Numbered from the stretch's first letter, positions 34,114 to 42,411 are shown. The stretch is 64,000 bases of DNA from Saccharibacter sp. 17.LH.SD (GCF_009834805.1 NZ_WVHO01000012.1:186001-250000), one strand, 5' to 3'. The notes: generated by a model from the letters alone, not told the origin. Numbers and translations: made by a program.

Positions 34114-34683
34114 TTATTCATCACTCCCATTATGATTGGGAGGTGTGTTTTCCTTACGGAATGCGGCGAGGCTCACGACTTCCGCTTCTTTTGGCTTTTC
34201 TTCAGAAGGTGATTGTTCTCCATCCCGTGGCGCAGAAAAGTGATGAAGTTCAGCTGGAGATGAGTGCTCTGAAAGATTGTCTTGTTCGACATCCTCTAAT
34301 GTTTCTGGAGGAGAAAAGCGCAGTGCGAGCTGCATATGTGGGTCTGCAAAAGCACTAATGGCTTTGAATGGGATGCGTAATGTGCTGAGTACGCCACCAA
34401 AGGACAGCCCAACAGAAAAAAATCCAGCTTTGCGGTTAATAGCAGGATGGTGGAACTGATGCTGGAGGACGATCGTCATTTCCTCAGGGTAGCGTTCCCT
34501 GAGGCGTTCAGGAATTTCAACTCCCGGATATGATGTCAGGAATGTAATGTAAAAATGATGCTCTCCAGGAAGGCCGTGCTGGCAAAGATAATCGAGGGCA
34601 TTTATGACGACGCTGCGATGCGCTTCTTCCAGCCAACGGTCGTAAGGGAGCAAGCTTTCTGGTAAGGTGGGATCGTCGTTCAT
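34114..34683 (-). CDS. sspB: SspB-type ClpXP adaptor (alphaproteobacterial form)
   Basis: Delivers ssrA-tagged proteins to the ClpXP protease. The substrate-binding fold is seen at residues 20-115 (GLPGEHHFYITF, PEEMTIVLQHQF, FSVGLSFGGVLSTLRIPFKAISAFADP), as in the alphaproteobacterial form. It is followed by an acidic Glu/Ser-rich linker and ends with EVVSLAAFRKE, which probably serves as the short ClpX-docking peptide. 189 residues. It is downstream of ssrA on the same strand, giving the tag and its adaptor in one neighbourhood. The AbrB-family gene follows. Confidence 0.92.
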   Translation of the reverse strand: MNDDPTLPESLLPYDRWLEEAHRSVVINALDYLCQHGLPGEHHFYITFLTSYPGVEIPERLRERYPEEMTIVLQHQFHHPAINRKAGFFSVGLSFGGVLSTLRIPFKAISAFADPHMQLALRFSPPETLEDVEQDNLSEHSSPAELHHFSAPRDGEQSPSEEKPKEAEVVSLAAFRKENTPPNHNGSDE

Positions 34684-34805
34684 AGGTAAACCATGCTGTT
34701 TATCGTGATTACTTCAGGTCTGCGCTAGCCTGTAGTGAATGGCAAGATGCGGCAATAGTTCTTTGATGTTTTTCTTTAGTTTTTTGAAGAAAAACCATTT
34801 TATCA

Positions 34806-35100
34806 AGGAGGTGGGGGGCTTCTGTTGCCCGGTGCTCCCCCGAACCGCGCTTATCGCTACTTACGCAGCAACAGCGAGCACCTCAGAGTTATCATTGGCA
34901 CTTATAGTGTTTTAGTCCGATAACGGTGGTACCATGCCGAGCAAAAAGTAGATCTTTACTATGCGTGTCGAGCCTGTTTCGTCCCCATAAAAACCACCTC
35001 TAGCAAGGCAGCATCTGGTGGAGACGCCGGGTACTGCCCCCGGGTCCACTACACCTATTCCATCTACCGTTTATCACCATAGTCAGGAGAACCTGACGGA
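34806..35100 (-). ncRNA. ssrA: tmRNA, circularly permuted two-piece form
   Basis: Rescues stalled ribosomes. Reading the minus strand, an acceptor piece (about 35100 to 35016) ends in CGTCTCC plus ACCA; its T-arm is a 5-bp stem CCGGG/CCCGG around GGCAGTA. A 29-base loop (35015-34987) is removed in such genes. The coding piece then starts at 34986 with GGGGACG, which pairs with CGTCTCC in a full 7-bp acceptor stem, and continues to the tag frame and a GC-rich pseudoknot-like end (GGGGGAGCACC...). This order of 3' half before 5' half is the alphaproteobacterial permuted layout. The ends are approximate. Confidence 0.93.
34861..34899 (-). other. ssrA tag reading frame
   Basis: The resume frame on the minus strand is GCC AAT GAT AAC TCT GAG GTG CTC ... 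TAA, encoding ANDNSEVLAVAA. With the alanine charged on tmRNA the added tag would be AANDNSEVLAVAA. The AANDN start suits SspB, and the AVAA end suits ClpX, as in the Caulobacter tag. Confidence 0.88.
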
Positions 35101-35222
35101 GCTAAGGTAGTATCTTTATGGCATGCTTACAAGCGAGAAGAGATAGAATTTGGTAGAAAAAGAAGTTGGGAATTGATTGAGAACAGGTTATCTCCAGGGG
35201 GAAATGCATAGGAGAAGTCCCC

Positions 35223-36134
35223 ATGGTCCTAACAGAGGAACAACGCGCTGAGATGATCGCTCAGCGGAATACGTCTCATATGACAGTTCGTCCAACTGTT
35301 CCGGCAATGGAGGCGCTGCTCTTTGAGCCTTTTAAAATATTAGATCATGGCTTCTTGCGTGTTGTTGATTATATGGGGGATGATGCTGCTGTTGTACAGG
35401 CGGCACGTGTCTCTTATGGAAAGGGTACACGGCGGACATCTGAAGATGCTGGGCTTATTCGTTATTTGATGCGGCATCGGCATTCAACGCCTTTTGAAAT
35501 GTGTGAAATTAAGTTTCATGTGAAACTTCCTGTGTTTGTAGCGCGTCAGTGGATTCGTCATCGGATGGCGAGTGTGAATGAATATTCAGCACGGTATTCG
35601 GTGCTTGATCGGGAGTTTTACATCCCCGCAGAAGAACATATCGCCACCCAAAGTAAAACGAACAATCAAGGGCGGGGTGATGTTCTTGATCCAGAGGTGG
35701 CTCAAGAGGTGCGTGCTATTTTACAGCGCGATGCTCTGCAATGTTATGCCGATTATGAAGATATGCTAGACCCAGATGGGAAAGGGGTTGCGCGTGAGTT
35801 GGCTCGTATGAATCTGACGCTCAACACGTACACGCAGTGGTATTGGAAAATTGATCTTCACAATTTGATGCATTTTTTGGCATTGCGTGCTGATTCTCAT
35901 GCTCAATATGAAATTCGTGTTTATGCGGAAAAAATGATAGAAATTTTACGCGCATGGCTTCCTCTCACAATGGCGGCTTTTGAGGAATATCGTTTGGGAG
36001 CGTATAGCTTCTCAGCCGGTATGTTGAGGGTGTTGCGCCGTCGTTTAGCTGGTGAAACTGTCACACAAGAGAATTCAGGCTTAACCAAGCGTGAATGGTC
36101 TGAAATGACTGCTATTTTGGAACGTGATGCGTGA
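35223..36134 (+). CDS. thyX: Flavin-dependent thymidylate synthase
   Basis: Makes dTMP from dUMP with FAD and methylene-tetrahydrofolate. The ThyX motif RHRxxSxNxxSxR is exact ([13 protein letters not shown], near residue 119). The C-terminal [26 protein letters not shown] block is also typical. 303 residues is normal for proteobacterial ThyX. No thyA is seen in the window. It is followed after 25 bases by a small membrane protein, possibly co-transcribed. The start has an AGGAGAAGTCCCC site. Confidence 0.95.
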   Translation: MVLTEEQRAEMIAQRNTSHMTVRPTVPAMEALLFEPFKILDHGFLRVVDYMGDDAAVVQAARVSYGKGTRRTSEDAGLIRYLMRHRHSTPFEMCEIKFHVKLPVFVARQWIRHRMASVNEYSARYSVLDREFYIPAEEHIATQSKTNNQGRGDVLDPEVAQEVRAILQRDALQCYADYEDMLDPDGKGVARELARMNLTLNTYTQWYWKIDLHNLMHFLALRADSHAQYEIRVYAEKMIEILRAWLPLTMAAFEEYRLGAYSFSAGMLRVLRRRLAGETVTQENSGLTKREWSEMTAILERDA

Positions 36135-36159
36135 CTGGAGAGAGGGAGAAGCCTAGATC

Positions 36160-36432
36160 ATGAGTGATTGGGACCAGTTATTGCAGGAAGGACGCGCTTT
36201 CCAGAGAGAAAAGGGCATTGCGCCGCCAGCTGTGCGTCCGCCTTCGATGGTGCCATGGGTTGTGTTAGCGGGTTTGTTGGTAGCCGTTTCTTTGGGGATT
36301 GAGTTGTTCTGGCCATTGCCAGGACATCAAGGGAGTTTACCCGTTTGTCAGCCTTCTCAAGCGGCCTCAAAGTCGTGTCAAAAGGTGACAACGCCGACCT
36401 CTTCTGTAGAAGAAGCAAAGGGAAGGGAGTAG
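36160..36432 (+). CDS. Small hypothetical membrane protein (90 residues)
   Basis: One membrane segment (PWVVLAGLLVAVSLGIELFW) at about residues 32-52 separates a charged N-terminus (DQLLQEGRAFQREKG) from a C-terminal tail with two Cys (CQPSQAASKSC) and a Ser/Thr/Glu end. No family recognised. It starts 25 bases after thyX in the same direction. The Cys pair could face the periplasm if the N-terminus is cytoplasmic (inference). Confidence 0.6.
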   Translation: MSDWDQLLQEGRAFQREKGIAPPAVRPPSMVPWVVLAGLLVAVSLGIELFWPLPGHQGSLPVCQPSQAASKSCQKVTTPTSSVEEAKGRE

Positions 36433-36450
36433 GGACAAGCACACTATATT

Positions 36451-37545
36451 TTAGGAGTGCGCTATCGTTTTTCCTTCTGATTGAAGAGTGACAAAAGCTA
36501 CGTTGAGGCGCTCAACAAGTTTCTTCTCTCCAGCACGTAACCATTGACGTGGGTCATATTGTTTTTTGAAGGGCTGTCCCGTATCGGGACAAACTTGATG
36601 GGCAAAGGCAGCTGCATGGTGGTGGATATAGTCGCTGGCACCTTTTGCAAAAGCAAATTGCGTGTCCGTGTCGATGTTCATTTTAAAAACGCCGTAAGAA
36701 ACGGCTTCATGGATTTTGTCTTTCTCAGAGCCTGAGCCGCCGTGAAAGACGAAAGAGAGTGGCTTCGGCTCCCCATGAGCATAGTGGGAAACGAGCTCTT
36801 GAGAAGCTTTTAGGATTTCTGGTCGGAGCTTAATATTTCCTGGTTTATAGACGCCGTGTACGTTTCCAAATGACGCGGCTATTGAGATGGCTCCGAGTGG
36901 AGAGAGGCGTTTCCAGGCGGCTAAGACATCGGCAGGTTGAGTGTAGAGTGCTGGGTCGTGCATGCCATTGTCATGAAATGCTTTTCCAATTCCATCTTCT
37001 TCTCCCCCTGTAATGCCTAACTCAATTTCCAGGCCGATTCCAAGTGGGGCAAGGCGTCGAAGCATTTTTTCAGCCTCAGAGAGGTTGCATTCAAGGGGTT
37101 CTGTAGAAAGATCGAGCATATGGGACGAGAAAAGAGGTCGTCCTGTCTGAGTATATTCGGCGTGGTTAAATGTAATAAGGTCGTCTAACCACGGAATGAG
37201 GGAGCGGTCTGCGTGATCTGTGTGGAGGATGACGCAAATACCGTATTCTTTTGCAAGAGTGTGTACGTGGCGAGCCATAGCAAGGGCTCCCAATGAGCGT
37301 GCGCGATGGGCGTCTTTCAGACCCATACCGCCATAAAATTGGGCTCCACTGCCTGAAATTTGTATGACAATATCTGACTTATTAAGAGCGGCCGCCTCGA
37401 GTACAGCATTAACCATATTCGAGCATGTTACGTTAATGGCTGGGAGAGCATAGCCACCCTGTCGGCATGCATTCAGTAGAGTAAGGTAGTCCTCACCAAC
37501 AACAACACCTGGAGGAATCTTTGTGAGTGCAGAGGCGCAAGGCAT
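36451..37545 (-). CDS. fbaA: Fructose-bisphosphate aldolase, class II
   Basis: Zinc enzyme that splits fructose-1,6-bisphosphate, used in gluconeogenesis and glycolysis. The zinc and active-site residues lie in ILHTDHADRS near residue 106, LEIELGITGGEEDG near 168, FGNVHGVY and FVFHGGSGS near 265, and MNIDTDTQFAF. The long class IIA form, about 365 residues, matches E. coli FbaA. The frame opens at 37569, but the ATG at 37545 has GAGA nearby and gives a better match to the family N-terminus (PGVVVGEDY near residue 12), so I chose it. Stand-alone and convergent to the thyX cluster. Confidence 0.93.
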   Translation of the reverse strand: MPCASALTKIPPGVVVGEDYLTLLNACRQGGYALPAINVTCSNMVNAVLEAAALNKSDIVIQISGSGAQFYGGMGLKDAHRARSLGALAMARHVHTLAKEYGICVILHTDHADRSLIPWLDDLITFNHAEYTQTGRPLFSSHMLDLSTEPLECNLSEAEKMLRRLAPLGIGLEIELGITGGEEDGIGKAFHDNGMHDPALYTQPADVLAAWKRLSPLGAISIAASFGNVHGVYKPGNIKLRPEILKASQELVSHYAHGEPKPLSFVFHGGSGSEKDKIHEAVSYGVFKMNIDTDTQFAFAKGASDYIHHHAAAFAHQVCPDTGQPFKKQYDPRQWLRAGEKKLVERLNVAFVTLQSEGKTIAHS

Positions 37546-37823
37546 GGTCGTCTCATTTATATTAAGCATAAGTTAGAGTGTGATGAGCCCGTTTTTTGGT
37601 AAGGGTAGCGGCATACTCCGTGTGCCACGGATGGATGTGACGGTCTTGTGTGAAAATAACAAGAGACAAGCATGGAGATTTTTCGAGTTACGACGGAGAT
37701 GTGCCATAATACCATGACAGAGAGTAAAAACAGGACTTGTTGAGTCCTAAAATATGTTATGGCCTATTGCACCCAGGTTATAGAAATGGGTGATGTGACA
37801 GTGATAGCTAAAGGTAGGGGACT

Positions 37824-38387
37824 ATGCTGATAGAAACGGAAGATACACCTAATCCAGCAACACTGAAATTTTTGCCGGGACGGCCCGTAATAGGGGAGCT
37901 TCCGCCAGTGGACTTTGCGGGTTTGGAGGCTGTGGAAGGGCGGTCAGCTTTGGCTGAGGCCTTGTTTGGGCTGACAGAAATTCGTCGTGTTTTCCTTGGA
38001 AGCGATTTTGTTTCGGTGACGAAGGATGATGCGATTGCATGGTCTGATGTGAAGCCACTCGTTTTAAGTGTGTTGACCAAGTTTTTTGAATCTGGAAAAG
38101 AGCCACTCAGCCAAGCGGTTAAACAGCCGGAAGCTATTATTGAACCAGAAGACAAAGAAGTCGTTGAGCGTATCCGTGAGTTGTTAGATACACGTGTGCG
38201 CCCTGCTGTAGCAGGAGATGGTGGTGATATTGCGTTTCGTGGATACAAGGATGGTATTGTTTTCCTAACGATGCAGGGGGCGTGTTCAGGGTGTCCATCG
38301 TCGCGCGCGACATTACGCCACGGTGTAGAAAACATGCTGCGTCATTATGTGCCAGAAGTGGTCGGTGTTGAAGCAGTAGAGGAGTAG
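37824..38387 (+). CDS. NFU-type iron-sulfur scaffold / carrier protein
   Basis: Builds or delivers iron-sulfur clusters. The Nfu N-terminal domain opens with TPNPATLKFLPGRPV at residue 8, and the C-terminal NifU domain ends with GACSGCPSSRATL near 153, the CxxC cluster site. 187 residues is normal. Common neighbours in alphaproteobacteria (tsaB, rimI, fur, mucR) follow in the same order here, so this is a conserved block. The ATG is preceded by AAAGGTAGGGG. Confidence 0.93.
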   Translation: MLIETEDTPNPATLKFLPGRPVIGELPPVDFAGLEAVEGRSALAEALFGLTEIRRVFLGSDFVSVTKDDAIAWSDVKPLVLSVLTKFFESGKEPLSQAVKQPEAIIEPEDKEVVERIRELLDTRVRPAVAGDGGDIAFRGYKDGIVFLTMQGACSGCPSSRATLRHGVENMLRHYVPEVVGVEAVEE

Positions 38388-38391
38388 TTTT

Positions 38392-38985
38392 ATGGCGACG
38401 CAAGATACATCACCCCTTGAAGAGCTCTTTACGGTGCACCGTACGGCGCGAGCATTCGCGTCGCGCCCGGTAGAAGAGGATGTGCTGCGTCGTTTATACG
38501 ATTTGGTGAAGATGGGGCCGACTTCTGGAAATTGTTCTCCGGGACGTTTTGCCTTTTTGAAGACCGAGGATGCAAAAGAGGGACTGCGTCCGGCTCTTTC
38601 TGTAGGGAATGTTGAGAGGACCTTGTCGGCGCCTGTAGTTGCTATTGTTGGGCATGATCCTTTGTTTTTTGAGCAGCTTCCTCGTTTAGGCAGTGTCTCG
38701 GGTTTGAGAGATTGGTTTGCGGCGGACGTAGGATTGAGCGAAGAGACGGCGTTTCGGAATGGTACGTTGCAGGGGGGATATCTCATTTTAGCGGCACGTA
38801 TGTTGGGGCTGGCCACATTGCCTATGTCCGGGTTTGATTCCTTGATGGTGGAAGAGCGTTTTCTTCGCCAACAGGGATGGCGTGCTAATTTTCTTGTTGC
38901 GCTGGGATATCCGCAAGAGAATCCTGCAGAGGAAATGGAGCGTTTACCCAAGCTGAATTTCGAAGAAGCGTGTCTATGTTTGTGA
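38392..38985 (+). CDS. RutE/HadB-like malonic semialdehyde reductase (nitroreductase family)
   Basis: Flavin oxidoreductase of 197 residues. The N-terminus HRTARAFASRPVEEDVLRRLYDLVKMGPTSGN is close to RutE/NfsA-type FMN enzymes, with TLQGGYLILAARMLGLATLPMSGFD and FLVALGYP later, the usual FMN contacts. RutE reduces malonic semialdehyde in uracil catabolism, but no other rut genes are seen, so the substrate is open. It follows nfu by four bases, and its end overlaps the tsaB start by ten bases. Confidence 0.82.
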   Translation: MATQDTSPLEELFTVHRTARAFASRPVEEDVLRRLYDLVKMGPTSGNCSPGRFAFLKTEDAKEGLRPALSVGNVERTLSAPVVAIVGHDPLFFEQLPRLGSVSGLRDWFAADVGLSEETAFRNGTLQGGYLILAARMLGLATLPMSGFDSLMVEERFLRQQGWRANFLVALGYPQENPAEEMERLPKLNFEEACLCL

Positions 38986-39641
38986 TTCCCAAAAACTCGT
39001 TAATTTTGAATGGGGCAGGTGCAGGAAAGGGACAAAGCAATCTCGTAGCGCTCTTAGAAGAAGATAAGGTGATTGCTTCCCACATTATGGCTGGACGTGG
39101 GGCTTCAGAGCGGTTTGCTCCGATGGTCAGAGAGATGCTGTCTGATGCAGGGTGGACAAAAACGCCGGAGTGGGTTGTTGCTGTTGTCGGTCCTGGGTCT
39201 TTTACTGGGTTAAGGGCGTCTTTATCTCTTGCTGCGGGATTGGTGAGGGGCTGGTCTTGTCGCGGTATCGGTGTCCGATTAGGCGATGCGATTCGAAAGA
39301 CTGTTAAACGTGATGATGTCACTATTTTGTGCTTGGCGCGTCGCGGTCGGGTATTTGTGGATGAGCCTCAGAGTCCTGTTTATGCGTTGTCCGTTGATGA
39401 TGTGAGGAAACGACACTGGTCCGCTGTTGCGGGTGATGCTGTCGTTGGAAGTGATGCCCTGCCGGAATTAACGGCTTGGGTTCAAGAGAAAAATGTGGAG
39501 TGTGTACCCTGTGTAGCGCCGGACGCCAAAGGTATTTTCCTTGCGGCAGAATGCTGTGAAACATTGGCGTTGACGCCATTGTACGTGGACCCTCCAGAAG
39601 CGAAACCTCCGGCTGGAGGCCTACGGCCTGTTCCAGTATAA
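38976..39641 (+). CDS. tsaB: tRNA threonylcarbamoyladenosine biosynthesis protein TsaB
   Basis: Partner of TsaD and TsaE in making t6A at position 37 of ANN-decoding tRNAs. The ASKHA-type signature VVGPGSFTGLRASLSLAAGL is near residue 72, and a Gly-rich ALEV-like region follows. About 221 residues, usual for TsaB. The start ATG at 38976 sits inside the end of the upstream gene; a GTG two codons before is an alternative. rimI follows, as is common. The product t6A is later methylthiolated by MtaB (59.2 kb). Confidence 0.9.
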   Translation: MFVIPKNSLILNGAGAGKGQSNLVALLEEDKVIASHIMAGRGASERFAPMVREMLSDAGWTKTPEWVVAVVGPGSFTGLRASLSLAAGLVRGWSCRGIGVRLGDAIRKTVKRDDVTILCLARRGRVFVDEPQSPVYALSVDDVRKRHWSAVAGDAVVGSDALPELTAWVQEKNVECVPCVAPDAKGIFLAAECCETLALTPLYVDPPEAKPPAGGLRPVPV

Positions 39642-39658
39642 ATTGAAAGTATAGCTGC

Positions 39659-40102
39659 GTGACCATTCAGGTGGACGTTGTGGGAAGGGAAGCCGCTTCT
39701 GTTATGGCGGGACTTCATCGGGAGTGTTTCACAAGAGAAGAAAGCTGGGACACACGGTCTTTTGCACAACTTTTGTCGTCTCCTGGCGTTAAGGGGTGGG
39801 TTGCGCGTGATGGTATGGACCTATTGGGATTGCTTTTGGTGCGTTTTGCCGTCGATGAGTGCGAAGTATTGACGCTATGTGTCCATCCATCCGCCCGCCT
39901 TCGGGGGATAGGCCGGATGTTGATGAGTAATTTTCTAGAAATAAGCCAGGCACGGCAAAGTATTATTTTTCTAGAGGTGAGTATTCATAACAAGGTCGCT
40001 CAGAAGCTTTATAGTAGTTTAGATTTTAAGAATGTAGGTTACCGACCACGTTATTATGCAGATGGTTCAGATGCTATCGTGCTCAGTTTTTCCGAAAAAT
40101 AA
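39659..40102 (+). CDS. rimI: Ribosomal-protein-alanine N-acetyltransferase
   Basis: GNAT-fold enzyme that acetylates the N-terminus of ribosomal protein S18. The acetyl-CoA loop is HPSARLRGIGRMLM near residue 78, followed by FLEVSIHNKVAQKLYSSLDFKNVG and YRPRYYADGSDAIVLS, the classic RimI end. The start is GTG at 39659 in GCGTGACC; length 147 is normal. Just downstream of tsaB, the usual pairing. Its last 20 bases overlap a small gene on the other strand. Confidence 0.9.
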   Translation: MTIQVDVVGREAASVMAGLHRECFTREESWDTRSFAQLLSSPGVKGWVARDGMDLLGLLLVRFAVDECEVLTLCVHPSARLRGIGRMLMSNFLEISQARQSIIFLEVSIHNKVAQKLYSSLDFKNVGYRPRYYADGSDAIVLSFSEK

Positions 40103-40325
40103 TAAAATAAACACCTCCTAACGTAGGATGGGGGTTCTGAATTAAAACAGAGTGCTGAAGTGTATTAAGAAGTGTTGTGATGTTTTCGAGTGCTTCAAGA
40201 CCGTGTAGCTGGATTTTAGAAACAGCTCCTACTGGAAGTTGATCAATATGTAATCGTACTTGGACACTGCTCATCGGGCATAAAAAGTGACGTACATCAA
40301 GGAGATGGCATATTTCTTCTGTCAT
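40083..40325 (-). CDS. TusA/SirA-like small sulfur-carrier protein
   Basis: An 80-residue protein that fits the TusA family: LDVRHFLCPMSSVQVRLHIDQLPVG has the LxCPxP-type sulfurtransferase site with Cys near 16, followed by the usual alternating hydrophobic strands and a final Gly-containing strand. It reads opposite rimI, and the two ends overlap by 20 bases; 107 bases separate it from mucR. The Pro after the CPM motif is Ser here, which is slightly atypical. A coding role is inferred from the match; no good ribosome site is visible (AAGGA is 16 bases upstream). Confidence 0.65.
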   Translation of the reverse strand: MTEEICHLLDVRHFLCPMSSVQVRLHIDQLPVGAVSKIQLHGLEALENITTLLNTLQHSVLIQNPHPTLGGVYFIIFRKN

Positions 40326-40432
40326 GATAGTGATATTTTTATCCTTAGTTTACGATTAGAGGGTTTTTTTCTTGTGACTTCTTGCCTACATCGGCTAGAA
40401 GATGGCTTGAATTGTGTGGAGATAGTTATTGT

Positions 40433-40840
40433 ATGTCGTCAGAGTCTGATTTTCCAGGTCTTCGTCAGCTCACGGCACAAATTGTGACCGCTTATGTAGG
40501 CAGTCATGATGTTGCCGCCGAGGCTTTACCGGACCTCGTGCGTTCTGTGCATGCCGCGCTTTCAGGCGCAGGGGCTCCGGTTGAAGCTGTTGCTGAGAAA
40601 CCCGTCCCAGCGGTTCCTCCGCGTAAGTCTGTCTTCCCAGATTACATTATCTGCTTAGAAGATGGGAAGAAGTTAAAATTGTTACGCCGTCATTTGAAGA
40701 CGGCATACAATATGACACCGCAGGAATATCGTGAGCGCTGGGGCTTGCCACCAGAATACCCAATGGTAGCACCAAATTACGCGAATCATCGGTCTTCTTT
40801 GGCGCGTCGGATTGGTTTGGGGCGTCGTCGCGAGGACTGA
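40433..40840 (+). CDS. MucR/Ros-family zinc-finger transcriptional regulator
   Basis: A 135-residue DNA-binding protein of the alphaproteobacterial Ros/MucR family, which controls surface polysaccharide and other genes. The zinc-finger block is CLEDGKKLKLLRRHLKTAYNMTPQEYRERWGLP near residue 65; the second Cys of the Ros finger is Asp here, as in many MucR proteins. A Pro/Ala linker precedes it and an RIGLGRRRE basic tail ends it. ATG at 40433 has GGAG about 11 bases upstream; an earlier in-frame codon exists. A terminator follows. Confidence 0.9.
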   Translation: MSSESDFPGLRQLTAQIVTAYVGSHDVAAEALPDLVRSVHAALSGAGAPVEAVAEKPVPAVPPRKSVFPDYIICLEDGKKLKLLRRHLKTAYNMTPQEYRERWGLPPEYPMVAPNYANHRSSLARRIGLGRRRED

Positions 40841-40858
40841 TTTGTCAAAAGGCGTTAG

Positions 40859-40895
40859 GGACAAAAGCATCATGTGCTTTTGTCCTGCTTTTTTG
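40859..40895 (+). terminator. Terminator after the MucR-family gene
   Basis: The stem GGACAAAAGCA / TGCTTTTGTCC with a five-base loop is followed by CTGCTTTTTTGG, so a six-T run ends it. It lies 19 bases after the stop at 40840 and isolates the fur gene. Confidence 0.85.
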
Positions 40896-40935
40896 GGGTT
40901 GGTCAAATCAGTTCTTGGTCGGATAGAACCTTACT

Positions 40936-41469
40936 ATGGCGGTAGTTACGAAACATACGAAACGTCCCAATCCATCTTCTGAGCAAGTGGTGGGTGATTC
41001 ACCGATTGCGCGTTTGTGTGTAAAAAGTGGCCTTAAGATGACGGGGCAACGTCGCGTTATTGCCCATGTTCTCTCTGAAGCTGAAGATCATCCCGATGTT
41101 GAGGAACTGTATCGGCGTGCGTCCGCGCTTGATGATCGTATTTCGGTGGCAACAGTTTATCGAACTGTTCGGTTGTTAGAAGAGCGTGGGATACTTGAGC
41201 GGCGAGATTTTGGTGGTGGACGTGCACGTTATGAAGCGAGTGAGAATGGTCACCATTATCATTTAATAGACATTGATAGTGGTAAGGTTATTGAGTTTGA
41301 AAACGATGAGTTGGTAAATTTGCTAGCGCAGATTGCGGCTAAGCTTGGTTTCGATCTTGTATCACATCGCGCGGAATTGTTCGGACGTCGTAGAGAGGGA
41401 ATTACATCAGAGGTGGGTGATACGGGAGAGGAAATGGTGAAGACTGTCTCCCCTACAAAGAAAGGGTGA
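40936..41469 (+). CDS. fur: Fur-family transcriptional regulator
   Basis: Iron-responsive repressor or a relative such as Mur or Irr. The winged-helix part shows GLKMTGQRRVIAHVL, VATVYRTVRLLEERGILE and an FGGGRARYE wing; the metal-binding part reads HHYHLIDIDSGKVIEF. The CxxC pairs that bind structural zinc in E. coli Fur are missing, which is normal for many alphaproteobacterial Fur/Mur proteins. 177 residues, with a Thr/Lys tail of extra length. It ends ten bases before the OlsB gene. The metal it senses cannot be decided here. Confidence 0.85.
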   Translation: MAVVTKHTKRPNPSSEQVVGDSPIARLCVKSGLKMTGQRRVIAHVLSEAEDHPDVEELYRRASALDDRISVATVYRTVRLLEERGILERRDFGGGRARYEASENGHHYHLIDIDSGKVIEFENDELVNLLAQIAAKLGFDLVSHRAELFGRRREGITSEVGDTGEEMVKTVSPTKKG

Positions 41470-41479
41470 GTGATTGTCT

Positions 41480-42403
41480 ATGACCGGCAATACTGCGCAT
41501 AAAACATCGGATTCTTTAGTATCTGTTCAGCAGGATGATCGTCTTCTGAGTAGTGAGGCGACGCGGAGAAAAATGGATACGCTCGCGACGCTTGCCTTAG
41601 ATCGGGAAGGTGGCTTTCAAGAGCTTCGCGGTGGATCACTTGGGGTACGTATCGCTAAAACAGAGGCGGAGATAGATGCTGCGCAAGCGTTGCGGTATCG
41701 TGTTTTCTTCGAAGAAATGGGCGCAAGGCCTGATGAAAAGGCTTTGCGGGCACGCCGTGATATTGATCCGTTTGATGAAGCTGCGGATCACCTTCTCGTT
41801 ATTGATCATGATCGTTCGCCAGGAATAGAAAGTGTTGTTGGAACGTATCGTTTATTACGGTCAGATGTTGCTGCGCGGATTGGTGGATTTTATTCTGCTT
41901 CAGAATATGACATTTCGTGTTTGACGGATTTTCCTGGACGCTTGTTGGAAGTAGGGCGTTCATGTGTGGCTCCTGAGTATCGGGGCCGTGCTGTTATGCA
42001 GCTCCTTTGGAGAGGCATTGCCTCTTATATTTTCTTGCATCGTATCGACGTTCTTTTTGGGTGTGCAAGTTTATCGGGGACCTCTCCTGATAAATTAAAG
42101 GACGAGTTGACGTGGTTGTATCATAATCATCTTGCGCCTCCTGTATTGCGCGTTAAGGCTCTGCCAGAACGTTATGTTGATATGAGACGGGCTGATCCTG
42201 CTTTATTAGATCGGCGCCAATGTCTTAGTAAGTTGCCTCCCTTGATCAAGGGGTATCTTCGTTTAGGCGGATATGTGGGTGATGGTGCGGTTGTGGATCA
42301 ACAATTTAATACGACCGATGTCGCCATTTTGGTGAAAAGTGAACTTTTGGCCGACAAATATTATCGCCATTATGAACGTCGCCTTAGGGATGCGCTAGAT
42401 TAA
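41480..42403 (+). CDS. olsB: L-ornithine N-alpha-acyltransferase, OlsB-like (GNAT fold)
   Basis: Would attach a 3-hydroxyacyl chain to ornithine, making lyso-ornithine lipid. The family is recognised by RIAKTEAEIDAAQALRYRVFFEEMGA near residue 58, VVGTYRLLR near 118 and FPGRLLEVGRSCVAPEYRGRAVMQLLWRGIASYI near 155-190, typical of OlsB/hemolysin-like proteins. 307 residues. The start ATG at 41480 is chosen over a TTG two codons earlier. No olsA acyltransferase is seen in the window, so phospholipid-free ornithine lipid remains an inference; many acetic acid bacteria do make these lipids. Confidence 0.85.
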   Translation: MTGNTAHKTSDSLVSVQQDDRLLSSEATRRKMDTLATLALDREGGFQELRGGSLGVRIAKTEAEIDAAQALRYRVFFEEMGARPDEKALRARRDIDPFDEAADHLLVIDHDRSPGIESVVGTYRLLRSDVAARIGGFYSASEYDISCLTDFPGRLLEVGRSCVAPEYRGRAVMQLLWRGIASYIFLHRIDVLFGCASLSGTSPDKLKDELTWLYHNHLAPPVLRVKALPERYVDMRRADPALLDRRQCLSKLPPLIKGYLRLGGYVGDGAVVDQQFNTTDVAILVKSELLADKYYRHYERRLRDALD

Positions 42404-42411
42404 AGGTGGGA

